A DNA stretch of 64,000 nt from Oceanospirillaceae bacterium (GTDB lineage Bacteria > Pseudomonadota > Gammaproteobacteria > Pseudomonadales > Oceanobacteraceae), in NCBI GenBank assembly GCA_024234265.1, contig JACKOM010000002.1, forward strand, positions 248,001-312,000, written 5' to 3'. Shown here piece after piece: positions 54,941-63,693 of the stretch (position 1 is its first letter; every line of letters starts with the position of its first letter). Position numbers and translations under genes: made by a program. The notes below the pieces were generated by a model that searched no databases, was not told where the DNA came from, and saw only the letters and a list, made by a program, of their open reading frames with translations.

Positions 54941-56155
54941 ATGGAGCGTTTAAATCTGCGTGAACTGGAGCGGCTGCTGGGTATTTATGCCCCGTTCCGC
55001 ATTAAAGATGTCGACATGGATAACGAGAATGAAATTCTCACTGTGCGCCTGGAAGATGAAACCCAGCGCAGCAAAATTCCCTTCCGTAATGTGGCAGTAC
55101 GCAGCGGCGGTAATTTGGTGCAGTGGCACCATGTGCGCACCGGGCGTTTCCAGACGCTGATTGAAATTGAACCAAGCGCGCGTACTTTTTCCAAAGGGCT
55201 GATGTTAAATCCACCGGCATTTATCGGTGAAAAAGACGGCAATTACACCCATCAGCTTAAACAGATGGTGCTGATGGCGGGTAATAAAAAACTGGATTCT
55301 GAAGCGATTGCCACCCTGTTAGGGGTAGAACGTAAAATCGTTGCGCAAATTCTCGCTGAATACGAAGCCGAGCAGCAGGAAAAACAATTAAGTGCGTTAC
55401 TGCCACCGGAGTCTGACCCGGTATGGCGTGCGATTATCAAACACGAAATCAGCTTTAAAACCTCCCTGGCCCAGCTCAAGTTCCTGATTTCCCGCCTGGA
55501 AATTATGTGTGCCAAAGCGATTGATGACCCGGGTGTGATGCACGAAGCCACTTCAACCCTGCGCCAGTTTTTTATCAAACATAAAAACCAGCTCAAGAGC
55601 GAATACGCGCAAATTGGTGTAAGCCCTGTGGCCGCGGCCCCTGAGCAGGCCGCACCGGCTGAGAAAAAACGTGTCACCCTGAGCTTTGATCACCCGGTTT
55701 GGGAAGACATTCTGGCCGGCAAAATTGACCTGCTTTCCAAAAATATGGGCTTTAATTTATACATTACCCAGTTAAAGACCCTGTACCGCAAAGAGGCTGC
55801 CAGCCCTGCAGATAAGGTGCAGGTTGTGCGTGAGCTGCTTTATTACCTGAAAAAGAATATGGCCAAGCTCAAACCAGAACTTGCGGCTATATCGCGTATC
55901 GCCTCACAGATGAATGAGCGCGACAGCGTGCAGGCATTGCCCGAACCCGCCCACCCGGTTTGGAAGCAGATTCTGGATGGCAATATTGCCATCAGCACCC
56001 AGCAGATGGCCCTCAAGCTGCTGCTGGTGAAAGCCCGTGCATCTGAAGATGCCGAGCAGGCCCGTGCCCAGTTACGTGAATACTTCAACCGTAATGCCCG
56101 TACCCTGGTGGCTGAGTTGAAGCAGTTAGAGCAATTTTTTGCAGTTGCCAGTTAA
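54941..56155 (+). CDS. Protein of unknown function with three related C-terminal repeats
   Basis: 404 residues, family not recognised. The N-terminal 130 residues begin MERLNLRELERLLGIYAPF and contain a short beta-rich part. Then three copies of a roughly 68-residue helical repeat, each opening with a Pro-Val-Trp motif: DPVWRAIIKHEI near 162, HPVWEDILAGKI near 247 and HPVWKQILDGNI near 335. No signal peptide, no membrane segment. RBS is unclear (AGGCAAG). Followed after 15 bases by the next gene, so an operon, divergent from the cNMP-aldehyde dehydrogenase. A scaffold or adaptor role is only a guess. Confidence 0.75.
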   Translation: MERLNLRELERLLGIYAPFRIKDVDMDNENEILTVRLEDETQRSKIPFRNVAVRSGGNLVQWHHVRTGRFQTLIEIEPSARTFSKGLMLNPPAFIGEKDGNYTHQLKQMVLMAGNKKLDSEAIATLLGVERKIVAQILAEYEAEQQEKQLSALLPPESDPVWRAIIKHEISFKTSLAQLKFLISRLEIMCAKAIDDPGVMHEATSTLRQFFIKHKNQLKSEYAQIGVSPVAAAPEQAAPAEKKRVTLSFDHPVWEDILAGKIDLLSKNMGFNLYITQLKTLYRKEAASPADKVQVVRELLYYLKKNMAKLKPELAAISRIASQMNERDSVQALPEPAHPVWKQILDGNIAISTQQMALKLLLVKARASEDAEQARAQLREYFNRNARTLVAELKQLEQFFAVAS

Positions 56156-56170
56156 TTAACAGGATTTTAA

Positions 56171-57178
56171 ATGGCTAATAAAATTACGATCGACAGTCAG
56201 CTGGTAGATTTAGATACCCTGATCGAAAAAATTGAAGCGGGTGAGTTTCTGGTAATTGCCGCCGATGAGGCGATTTTATCCCAGCTGCCTGCCGGTAACT
56301 GGATTGCGGGCACCATTCCTTATTTCATGACTGAACGGGGTGGCATCGTCAGCCAGAACGAAATTTTCGTAAACAGCATTAACGGTGTGAGCGCGAATAT
56401 GCAGCCGCGTATTACCCCCTATGATGCCAATTCCATTGCGCGTATCGCGCAGGATGCCCCGGACAATGGTTTCACCATTGTGATTTTACCGGCGGGCTCG
56501 GCGGTGCACGGTTATTACGCGGAAAATGCCCCGGGTTTCACCAATATGTTTTTCTCGCCAATCGTTGGCTGGATTGCCGGCACCCATTTAAGTTCTGTGG
56601 GCAGCAGTGTGGCTAAAACAGGTTTTGGCCCGGGCAGCATGTTAATGGCCGATAAAGCCGTGGCGATGCATGTGCCGCTGCCGGAAAATCAGGTGGCGAA
56701 TATTCACATTGTGAACCTGTTTGAACAGGGTTCAGGTGCAAAAATTACTTTCCCGGATACAGGTTTTAAAGTGTCTACCTGTCTGGTGGATGGCGTGGAA
56801 ACCAATTTCGCGCAGTATATTTCCGGCAATCATATCGACACCCGTTTACCTTTAGTGGCGGATTACAACGGCATTAACGTAAACGTGAGTGTGCAGCGCG
56901 TAAATGGCCACGATGTGGATTTATACGCACCGGTATTTGCGGGCGTGCCTTACCAGTTTGCTACCCCGGTGGCGGATTATGTGAGCACCTTTAATAACGC
57001 GGTGAGTGGCAGCACTTCCGATAAAGCGGCATTTTCCTGCAACTGTATTCTGAACTTCTTATATTCCGAACTGGAAGGGAAAAAGACCGGTAATTTAACC
57101 GGCCCTATTACCTTCGGTGAGGTGGCCTATCAGTTATTGAACCAGACTTTGGTTTATATGACGTTAGATAACCAGTAA
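56171..57178 (+). CDS. Protein of unknown function, possibly FIST-like
   Basis: 335 residues, likely cytosolic. Compact alpha/beta pattern with an N-terminal IEKIEAGEFLVIAADEAILSQLPAGNWIAGTIPYFM, and a C-terminal AAFSCNCILNFLYSELEGKKTG. That cysteine pair in a hydrophobic setting resembles the FIST C-terminal signature in outline only. A DUF annotation is likely in databases. Start ATG with AACAGGA upstream. Cotranscribed with the 404-residue protein; terminator 40 bases after the stop. Confidence 0.7.
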   Translation: MANKITIDSQLVDLDTLIEKIEAGEFLVIAADEAILSQLPAGNWIAGTIPYFMTERGGIVSQNEIFVNSINGVSANMQPRITPYDANSIARIAQDAPDNGFTIVILPAGSAVHGYYAENAPGFTNMFFSPIVGWIAGTHLSSVGSSVAKTGFGPGSMLMADKAVAMHVPLPENQVANIHIVNLFEQGSGAKITFPDTGFKVSTCLVDGVETNFAQYISGNHIDTRLPLVADYNGINVNVSVQRVNGHDVDLYAPVFAGVPYQFATPVADYVSTFNNAVSGSTSDKAAFSCNCILNFLYSELEGKKTGNLTGPITFGEVAYQLLNQTLVYMTLDNQ

Positions 57179-57215
57179 GTTTGTATAACAGCTGAAAAAC
57201 CACGGTTTTTACCGA

Positions 57216-57248
57216 AAAACAGGGCCTCAATGAGGCCCTGTTTTTTTA
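57216..57248 (+). terminator. Terminator of the two-gene unknown operon
   Basis: AACAGGGCCTCA and TGAGGCCCTGTT, with A-run and T-run on the flanks. Confidence 0.9.
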
Positions 57249-57252
57249 TATA

Positions 57253-57735
57253 TCGCAGATGTAACAGTTGTTTGTGATGAGCACATAATGAACGCTCGAG
57301 GGCGCCGAAACGCAAACAAAAAACACGCCCGAGCCAGCAGGGATGCTGGCGAAGCGAGGGACCCCAGGGCAGGATGCCCCATAGCGCGGGGGCGAATGTT
57401 TTTTGTTGGAGTGAGGACTAACGCCCGGTTGCGTTCAAAGCAGGGGTTTGGGGGTAAGACCCCCAAGAAAAAAACTATGTAATTACAACAGTCGACAATT
57501 AAACCGGTTTTTCTTTTTCTGGGAAGGGACTTCCCAGACCCTTCCTTCGCTCACACTGCTGCTTGTTTCCGATTTTTTAGGCGCGCCATTACACCCACGC
57601 GCCATTCGGCATCCTGCCTAGCTTCGCCGGCGCTTTGTCAGCATCCATGCTGACTACGGGCTATGGCGCTTTAAAAAACCGGCGCAGCAAGTTCGCATTG
57701 AGTGTTCTGAGTGAACGCCGTGGTAAAACTGCACA
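57253..57735 (-). repeat. Composite structured repeat, copy 6 (reverse orientation)
   Basis: The same A-plus-B layout as copies 1 and 3, inverted. Core B hairpin GCCAGC AGGGAT GCTGGC at 57333-57350; core A hairpin at 57637-57654; the left end is at 57735. The arm equivalent to GGGCAT/ATGCCC is altered here (GGCATCCTGCC on the plus strand). The open frames at 57288-57482 and 57635-57892 follow the repeat. Confidence 0.85.
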
Positions 57736-57957
57736 AAACAAAAAACTGAATAAATTTATATTCCAGCGGGGTTTTCTGCTTGCGATGTTGTGGGCCGTAA
57801 CGGCTTTTAGTATGCAAAACATTAAGCCCCCTGTGCGCACACAGTATTGCCCCAGCGCCACTGGTGCCGGCATTATTTTTACCGTTGAATAACACCCGTT
57901 TGGCTGTAACCTTTTTTGTGTCTGCTACGCTTGCCACACCAACAGGAGAGCAACCCC

Positions 57958-58962
57958 ATGATCAAAGCCTATGCCGCTGCCGCCCCCGGCGCACAATTAA
58001 CCCCGTTTGAATACGATGCCGGCCCCCTTGGCGAGCATGATGTGGAAATCGATGTGGATTATTGTGGTATTTGCCACAGCGATTTATCCATGCTGAATAA
58101 CGAATGGGGTTTTACCCGTTATCCGTTTGTGCCGGGCCATGAGGTGGCAGGGCGTATTGCTGCCGTGGGTAAAAATGTCAGCAAATTTAAATTAGGTGAC
58201 CGCGTAGGTTTGGGCTGGCATTCGGGTTATTGCATGCAATGCCACACCTGTATGACGGGGGATCACAATTTATGTGATCAGGCCCAGGGCACGATTGTGG
58301 GCCGCCACGGTGGTTTTGCCGATAAGGTGCGTGCCCAGGCGGCCAGCGTGGTGAAATTACCGGATAATCTCGCCAGTGAAGTGGCCGGCCCGTTGTTTTG
58401 CGGCGGAGTGACGGTATTTAACCCCATGGTGCAATACGATTTAAAACCCACCGCAAAAGTGGCTGTAATTGGTATTGGTGGCCTTGGGCATATGGCCGTG
58501 CAATTTTTGCGGGCCTGGGGTTGTGAGGTGACAGCATTTACCAGCAACGAAGCGAAAAAAACCGAAGCGCTGCAACTGGGTGCGCACCACACATTAGATT
58601 CCCGCGACAGCAAAGCCCTGGCCGATGCAGCGGGCCGCTTTGATTTAATTCTTTCCACGGTCAATGTCAGCCTTAACTGGCAGGCGTATATCAACACCCT
58701 GGCGGTGAAAGGGCGTTTGCATTTTCTCGGCGCGGTGCTTGAACCCGTGAGTGTGAATATTTTTGCCCTGATGGGTAAACAACGTTCGATTTCCGCTTCA
58801 CCGGTCGGCAGCCCTGCGGTGATCGCCACTATGCTGGAATTTGCGGCGCGCCATCAGCTCGCCCCAAAAGTGGAAGTGTTTGATATTAAAGATGTGAATA
58901 AAGCCATTGAGCATTTGGAACACGGCAGCCCCCGTTACCGGGTGGTGCTGAAAATGCGTTAA
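57958..58962 (+). CDS. ahr: NADPH-dependent aldehyde reductase, Ahr/YjgB-type zinc alcohol dehydrogenase
   Basis: 334 residues. Catalytic zinc from CGICHSD and GHEVAG, structural zinc from CMQCHTCMTGDHNLC, nucleotide fold GIGGLGHMAVQFL, and the YGICHSDLSMLNNEWGFTRYPFVPGHE type N-terminus closely matches E. coli Ahr, an NADPH aldehyde reductase. AGGAGA precedes the ATG at 57958; an upstream in-frame start would add 14 residues. Reduces short- and medium-chain aldehydes, so could act on the same substrates as the acylating dehydrogenase nearby (inference). Confidence 0.9.
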   Translation: MIKAYAAAAPGAQLTPFEYDAGPLGEHDVEIDVDYCGICHSDLSMLNNEWGFTRYPFVPGHEVAGRIAAVGKNVSKFKLGDRVGLGWHSGYCMQCHTCMTGDHNLCDQAQGTIVGRHGGFADKVRAQAASVVKLPDNLASEVAGPLFCGGVTVFNPMVQYDLKPTAKVAVIGIGGLGHMAVQFLRAWGCEVTAFTSNEAKKTEALQLGAHHTLDSRDSKALADAAGRFDLILSTVNVSLNWQAYINTLAVKGRLHFLGAVLEPVSVNIFALMGKQRSISASPVGSPAVIATMLEFAARHQLAPKVEVFDIKDVNKAIEHLEHGSPRYRVVLKMR

Positions 58963-58993
58963 GCGCAGCCGCAATAAAATGCAGTAGTGCAAT

Positions 58994-59034
58994 AAAAAAA
59001 GCCCGCCCAATTTTCATTGGGCGGGCTTTTTTTA
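58994..59034. terminator. Bidirectional terminator between ahr and hemL
   Basis: AAAAAAAGCCCGCCCAA TTTTCA TTGGGCGGGCTTTTTTT: strong stem with A- and T-runs on both sides. Confidence 0.92.
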
Positions 59035-59045
59035 TAAGGCAGTTT

Positions 59046-60335
59046 TTATTTCAGGCTGGCAAATACCCGATCAGCGGCGGCGAGTGTGAAGTTAATATCA
59101 TCTTCGCTGTGGGCTGCGGAAACAAAGCCTGCTTCAAAGGCAGACGGGGCCAGGTAAACACCTTCTTCGAGCATGCCGTGGAAGAATTTTTTAAACATGG
59201 CCTGGTCGCATTTTTCCACCTGTGCAAAACGGGAAATATTTTTCTCCGCGCTGAAAAACAGGCCGAACATGCTGCCCACCTGGTTAGTGGTGAAGGGTAC
59301 GCCGTGGCTTTGCGCCAGGGCTTCGAGGCCTTTCACCAGCATCTGGGTTTTGGCGCTTAATATTTCATAAAAACCCGGTTTGCTGATGGCATCGAGCATG
59401 GCTTTACCTGCGGCCATGGCAATCGGGTTGCCGGATAAAGTACCTGCCTGATACACAGGGCCTAACGGCGCGATGCAGGACATAATTTCTTTTTTGCCGC
59501 CAAATGCACCCACCGGCATACCACCACCGATGACTTTACCAAGCGTGGTTAAATCCGGTTTCACTTTATACACTTCCTGCGCGCCGCCTTTGGCTGCACG
59601 GAAGCCGCACATAACTTCGTCAAAAATTAAAACCACGCCGTATTGGTCACACAGTTCACGCAGGCCCTGCAGGAAACCCGGTTCAGGTGGAATGCAGTTC
59701 ATGTTGCCGGCAATCGGCTCAACAATAATACAGGCGATTTCATTGCCGATTTCGGCAAAACATTCACGCACGCTGTTTAAATCGTTGTAGGTCAGGGTGA
59801 TGGTTAATTCGGCTAATGCGGCGGGTACACCCGGGCTGTTCGGCACACCTAAGGTGAGTGCGCCGGAGCCGGCTTTTACCAGCAGGGAATCGGAGTGGCC
59901 GTGGTAACAGCCTTCGAATTTCACTAATTTATCGCGCCCGGTATAACCACGCGCTAAGCGGATAGCGCTCATGGTGGCTTCGGTGCCGGAGCTGACCATC
60001 CGCACCATGTCCATGCTTGGATAAATTTCACATACTTTTTCCGCCATGGTGATTTCAAGTTCGGTGGGCGCACCAAAACTTAAACCAAATTCGAGCTGGC
60101 CGCGGATGGCATCCAATACATTTTCTGCGCCGTGGCCGAGTACCAGCGGGCCCCAGCTGTTGACGTAATCCACATAGCGGTTGCCGTCTTCGTCAAATAC
60201 GTAAGCGCCTTTACCGGATTTAAAAAATATCGGCGTACCACCGACACCTTTGAATGCACGTACCGGTGAATTCACACCACCGGGAATACGTTTTTGTGCG
60301 GCGGCGAATAATTGTTCGGAGCGATTATGCTGCAT
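59046..60335 (-). CDS. hemL: Glutamate-1-semialdehyde 2,1-aminomutase
   Basis: 429 residues. PLP enzyme making 5-aminolevulinate for haem. VNSPVRAFKGVGGTPIFFKSGKGAYV, SSGTEATMSAIRLARG, IVEPIAGNMNCIPPEPGFL, the PLP lysine in TTLGKVIGGGMPVGAFGG, and YQAGTLSGNPIAMAAG are all present. AGGAAA before the ATG. It is the third gene of a clc-hemJ-hemL operon on the minus strand, 15 bases after hemJ. Confidence 0.96.
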   Translation of the reverse strand: MQHNRSEQLFAAAQKRIPGGVNSPVRAFKGVGGTPIFFKSGKGAYVFDEDGNRYVDYVNSWGPLVLGHGAENVLDAIRGQLEFGLSFGAPTELEITMAEKVCEIYPSMDMVRMVSSGTEATMSAIRLARGYTGRDKLVKFEGCYHGHSDSLLVKAGSGALTLGVPNSPGVPAALAELTITLTYNDLNSVRECFAEIGNEIACIIVEPIAGNMNCIPPEPGFLQGLRELCDQYGVVLIFDEVMCGFRAAKGGAQEVYKVKPDLTTLGKVIGGGMPVGAFGGKKEIMSCIAPLGPVYQAGTLSGNPIAMAAGKAMLDAISKPGFYEILSAKTQMLVKGLEALAQSHGVPFTTNQVGSMFGLFFSAEKNISRFAQVEKCDQAMFKKFFHGMLEEGVYLAPSAFEAGFVSAAHSEDDINFTLAAADRVFASLK

Positions 60336-60350
60336 GATAATTTCCTGAAA

Positions 60351-60773
60351 TTAAAAAGGTTTAACCACAACCAGAATGACGATACCAACCAGCATAAATA
60401 CCGGGATTTCATTAAATACCCGGTAAAATACGTGGGATTTTGTATTTTTATCATCGCGGAACTGACGCATTAAATAACCGCAATAATGGTGATAACCCAC
60501 CAGTAACAGCACCAGGGTGAGTTTGGCGTGCATCCAGTGGCTTTGCATATAAGCCGCAGGGCTGTAGCTGATTAACCATCCACCCAGCACAAGCACGGCA
60601 ATCATCGAGGGGGTCATAATGCCGCGGTAGAGTTTGCGCTGCATGATTTTAAAACGCTCGCGGCTGATCTGATCTTCGGCCATGGCGTGGTACACAAATA
60701 AACGCGGCAGGTAAAACAGCGCGGCAAACCAGGTGACGACGGCCACTATGTGGAAGGCTTTAACCCAGAGCAT
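60351..60773 (-). CDS. hemJ: Protoporphyrinogen IX oxidase HemJ
   Basis: 140 residues, four membrane helices. WVKAFHIVAVVTWFAALFYLPRLFVYHAMAE and the SHWMHAKLTLVLLLVGYHHYCGYLMRQF segment are hallmarks of HemJ, including the paired histidines and lysine needed for haem binding. Lies 8 bases after the Clc gene and 15 before hemL. Its adjacency to hemL fits haem synthesis. Confidence 0.92.
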   Translation of the reverse strand: MLWVKAFHIVAVVTWFAALFYLPRLFVYHAMAEDQISRERFKIMQRKLYRGIMTPSMIAVLVLGGWLISYSPAAYMQSHWMHAKLTLVLLLVGYHHYCGYLMRQFRDDKNTKSHVFYRVFNEIPVFMLVGIVILVVVKPF

Positions 60774-60781
60774 GGTGATCC

Positions 60782-62557
60782 TTAATGTTTGTAACGGTAA
60801 AAGTTGTGGATGTTGTCGGCTTCAACAACGCCGAGGATAGTACTGGTTTTTCCGTGTTCGCCAAAGTGTACCGTAAGGGCTTCAATGCCTTCGTTATGCA
60901 TTAAATCCAGCGCTTCCTGCAGGTTGGCCTGCATAAAAATCGGTTTAGTCGGTTTGCGTTTGGCGGGCAGGGCCATTAAATCCAGGGTTGGTATTTCGGA
61001 TTTTGCCACAAGCCATTCTTCGTCCAGATGATCTGGGTCGAGGGCGAAGGATAAATCCGCCGCGGCGAGAATGCCGCTGACTTTGTCGTCATCACCTTCA
61101 ATCACAATCCAGCGCGGGTTGTCCTGCAGTGCCGCCTGGGCGCGTTCAAGGGGCACATATTGCGGCAGCACTTTTACCTGCTGGTTGGTGGCTTGCACCA
61201 CAGCGGCGTTGCGCAGGGTTTTGACGATCGGGGCCTGTTGTAAATCCAGGCCGCGCATCAGCAATAACGACTGGAACAGGCTTTTTTGTTTGAAAATTTC
61301 CGTGTAGGTCATGCTGGCGATCACCACCACCAGCATGCCGGGCAGAATAATATTCGGGTTGCCGGTTAATTCCATCAGGGTCATCAGCCCGGCGAGCGGC
61401 GCCTGTAAACAGGCGGCCATCATCGCGGCCATGCCGAGCATCGCGTAATAACCTGAGGCTCCGGCCACCTCAGGGAAAAAATATTGCCCCACATGGCCAA
61501 ACACGCCGCCGGCCATGGCGCCGACAAATAACATGGGGCCGATAATGCCGCCCGGTTGCGCAAGGCCGATATTCAGGCCGGTGATCAGCAATTTTGCACT
61601 GAGCAGGGTGAGCAGCATTAAGGTGCCGATATTGCCGAAAATCGCCTGGTTCACGCTGTCGTAACCTATGCCCATAATACCCGGCACCATCACCGCCAGG
61701 GCACCGTTGGCTACGCCGATTAACATCAGCCGGGCCCATAAATTATCCGGCGCACGCTGCGCAATTTGCCCGGTGAGGCGGGTTAAGCCCGCGGCAAGTG
61801 AACCGATAAACAGGCCAATCACGATCAGCAGCGGGGTTTCCCACAGGCTGCGCATATCAAAGGACGGCACAATAAACGCGGCTTCATTGCCATAAAACGC
61901 CTGGCTGAACAGGGCGCCGGTGACGGAGGCGAGAATCACCGGAATAAAACCTATGATGCGGTATTCCTGCAAAATGACTTCTAAGGCAAAAATTACCCCG
62001 GCAATGGGGGTGTTAAAGGATGTGCTGATCGCAGCGGCCACACCACAGGCCATTAAAAGCTGATTATTTTTGGTGGGTAATTGCAGATAACGCCCGACAA
62101 AACTGCCGGTGCCGGCGCCAAGGTGCACCGCCGGGCCTTCACGCCCTGTGCTTTGCCCGCTCACCGCGCAGACGATGCCGCCGATAAATTGTGCCAGCCA
62201 GTTGGGCAAGGGCATTTGCCCCTGGTGAAACTGAATACGTTCCAGCACATGGCCTATGCCGGTGCGGCGGTGCTGGGCGAGCATAAAGTGAAAAATTCCC
62301 GCGAGGCATAAACTTCCGATAATCGGCAGGAAAAAACGCCACTCGCTGCTTACACTTTCAAAAGCTTCGCTGTCGCCGAGGGCCAGGTTGAGGGGAATTT
62401 CAATCGCCAGGCGGAATAATAAAATAACCAGTGCAGTAAAAGCCCCGGCAAAAACGCCGAGCAACGCCAGCAACGGCAGGGCATCCACATGGGCAAGGTG
62501 GATGCGCAGGTCGGCGAGGCGGGATTCGAATTTGTCCCTCAGGCTGGTTAAATTCAT
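60782..62557 (-). CDS. ClC-type chloride channel/transporter with CBS domains
   Basis: 591 residues. Chloride selectivity motifs GREGPAVHLGAG near 138, SFNTPIAGVIFALE near 180, and GLAQPGGIIGPMLFVGA near 330; the cytoplasmic tail (about 450-590) carries two CBS domains. Gating glutamate in GREGP is present, as in H+/Cl- antiporters. In a cytosolic start region, weak RBS. First gene of an apparent operon with hemJ and hemL, which is unusual company. Confidence 0.9.
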   Translation of the reverse strand: MNLTSLRDKFESRLADLRIHLAHVDALPLLALLGVFAGAFTALVILLFRLAIEIPLNLALGDSEAFESVSSEWRFFLPIIGSLCLAGIFHFMLAQHRRTGIGHVLERIQFHQGQMPLPNWLAQFIGGIVCAVSGQSTGREGPAVHLGAGTGSFVGRYLQLPTKNNQLLMACGVAAAISTSFNTPIAGVIFALEVILQEYRIIGFIPVILASVTGALFSQAFYGNEAAFIVPSFDMRSLWETPLLIVIGLFIGSLAAGLTRLTGQIAQRAPDNLWARLMLIGVANGALAVMVPGIMGIGYDSVNQAIFGNIGTLMLLTLLSAKLLITGLNIGLAQPGGIIGPMLFVGAMAGGVFGHVGQYFFPEVAGASGYYAMLGMAAMMAACLQAPLAGLMTLMELTGNPNIILPGMLVVVIASMTYTEIFKQKSLFQSLLLMRGLDLQQAPIVKTLRNAAVVQATNQQVKVLPQYVPLERAQAALQDNPRWIVIEGDDDKVSGILAAADLSFALDPDHLDEEWLVAKSEIPTLDLMALPAKRKPTKPIFMQANLQEALDLMHNEGIEALTVHFGEHGKTSTILGVVEADNIHNFYRYKH

Positions 62558-62635
62558 TACGGGCTTTAGGTATCACTTTTAATTCAGGCCCCTTATTATA
62601 GGGACCCTCGTCCAGATTGGTATGGAAAAACACAG

Positions 62636-63670
62636 ATGATTGATGTAGGTCTCGTCGGCGGCACCGGTTATACCGGGGTTGAATTACTGCGGATTCTGGC
62701 CCAGCACCCAGAAGTAAATGTAAAAGTGGTGACTTCCCGTGGTGACCAGGGCACCAAAGTCAGCCAGATGTTTCCCAGCCTGCGTAAATTCACCGACGTG
62801 GAATTTACCAGCCCGGATTTAGATGCATTATGCGCCTGTGATCTGGTGTTTTTTGCCACGCCCCACGGTGTGTGTATGGAAATGGCGCCTGCGCTGATTA
62901 AAGCCGGCGTAAAAATTATCGATCTGGGTGCGGATTTCCGTATCAGCGATGTGGCCGAGTGGTCCAAGTGGTATCACATGGAACACACCTGCCCGGATCT
63001 GGTGGCTGAAGCCGTATATGGTTTACCCGAAGTGAACCGTGAACAAATCCGTAATGCGCGTTTAATTGCCAACCCCGGTTGTTATCCAACCGCGACCCAA
63101 CTGGGTTTTCTGCCGTTAATCGAAGCAGGCCTGGTGGAAACCCATAATTTAATTGCTGACTGTAAATCCGGTGTGAGTGGTGCCGGCCGTCAGGGCAAAA
63201 TTGATTTTCTGCTGTGTGAAACCAGTGAAAGCTTTAAAGCATATGGTGTTGGCGGTCACAGACATTTGCCGGAAATTAAGCAAGGATTGGCGCGCGCAAA
63301 TAAAGGTGCAAATGTGGGTTTAACCTTTGTGCCCCATTTAACCCCTATGATCCGTGGCATTCACTCAACCCTGTATGCCACATTAAAAGCCGATGTGGCG
63401 GATATTCAGGCGTTGTATGAAAAACGTTATGCCAACGAATATTTTGTTGATGTATTACCAAAAGGTGATCACCCCGCAACCCGTAACGTGAAAGGCAGTA
63501 ATTTCTGCCAGATCGCTGTGCACCGCCCGCAGGGTGGTGATGTGGTGGTGATTCTTTCGGTGATTGATAACCTGGTGAAGGGCGCTGCCGGTCAGGCGGT
63601 GCAGAACATGAATATCATGTTCGGATTTAATGAAAATATGGGTATGCAACAACCTGCATTAGTTCCCTGA
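62636..63670 (+). CDS. argC: N-acetyl-gamma-glutamyl-phosphate reductase
   Basis: 344 residues. Third step of arginine synthesis. NADPH fold VGLVGGTGYTGVELLRIL, catalytic cysteine in NPGCYPTA near residue 150, the His-containing GGHRHLPEI and HLTPMIRGIHST. ATG start 79 bases from the Clc gene start in the other direction. Followed after 23 bases by the coiled-coil membrane protein, as in Pseudomonas. Confidence 0.96.
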   Translation: MIDVGLVGGTGYTGVELLRILAQHPEVNVKVVTSRGDQGTKVSQMFPSLRKFTDVEFTSPDLDALCACDLVFFATPHGVCMEMAPALIKAGVKIIDLGADFRISDVAEWSKWYHMEHTCPDLVAEAVYGLPEVNREQIRNARLIANPGCYPTATQLGFLPLIEAGLVETHNLIADCKSGVSGAGRQGKIDFLLCETSESFKAYGVGGHRHLPEIKQGLARANKGANVGLTFVPHLTPMIRGIHSTLYATLKADVADIQALYEKRYANEYFVDVLPKGDHPATRNVKGSNFCQIAVHRPQGGDVVVILSVIDNLVKGAAGQAVQNMNIMFGFNENMGMQQPALVP

Positions 63671-63693
63671 TTCAGTGAAAGGATAAGGACCCT

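Noticed and set aside
57635..57892. 85-codon frame beyond copy 6
   Set aside because: Begins inside core A of the repeat and has no RBS or recognisable product.
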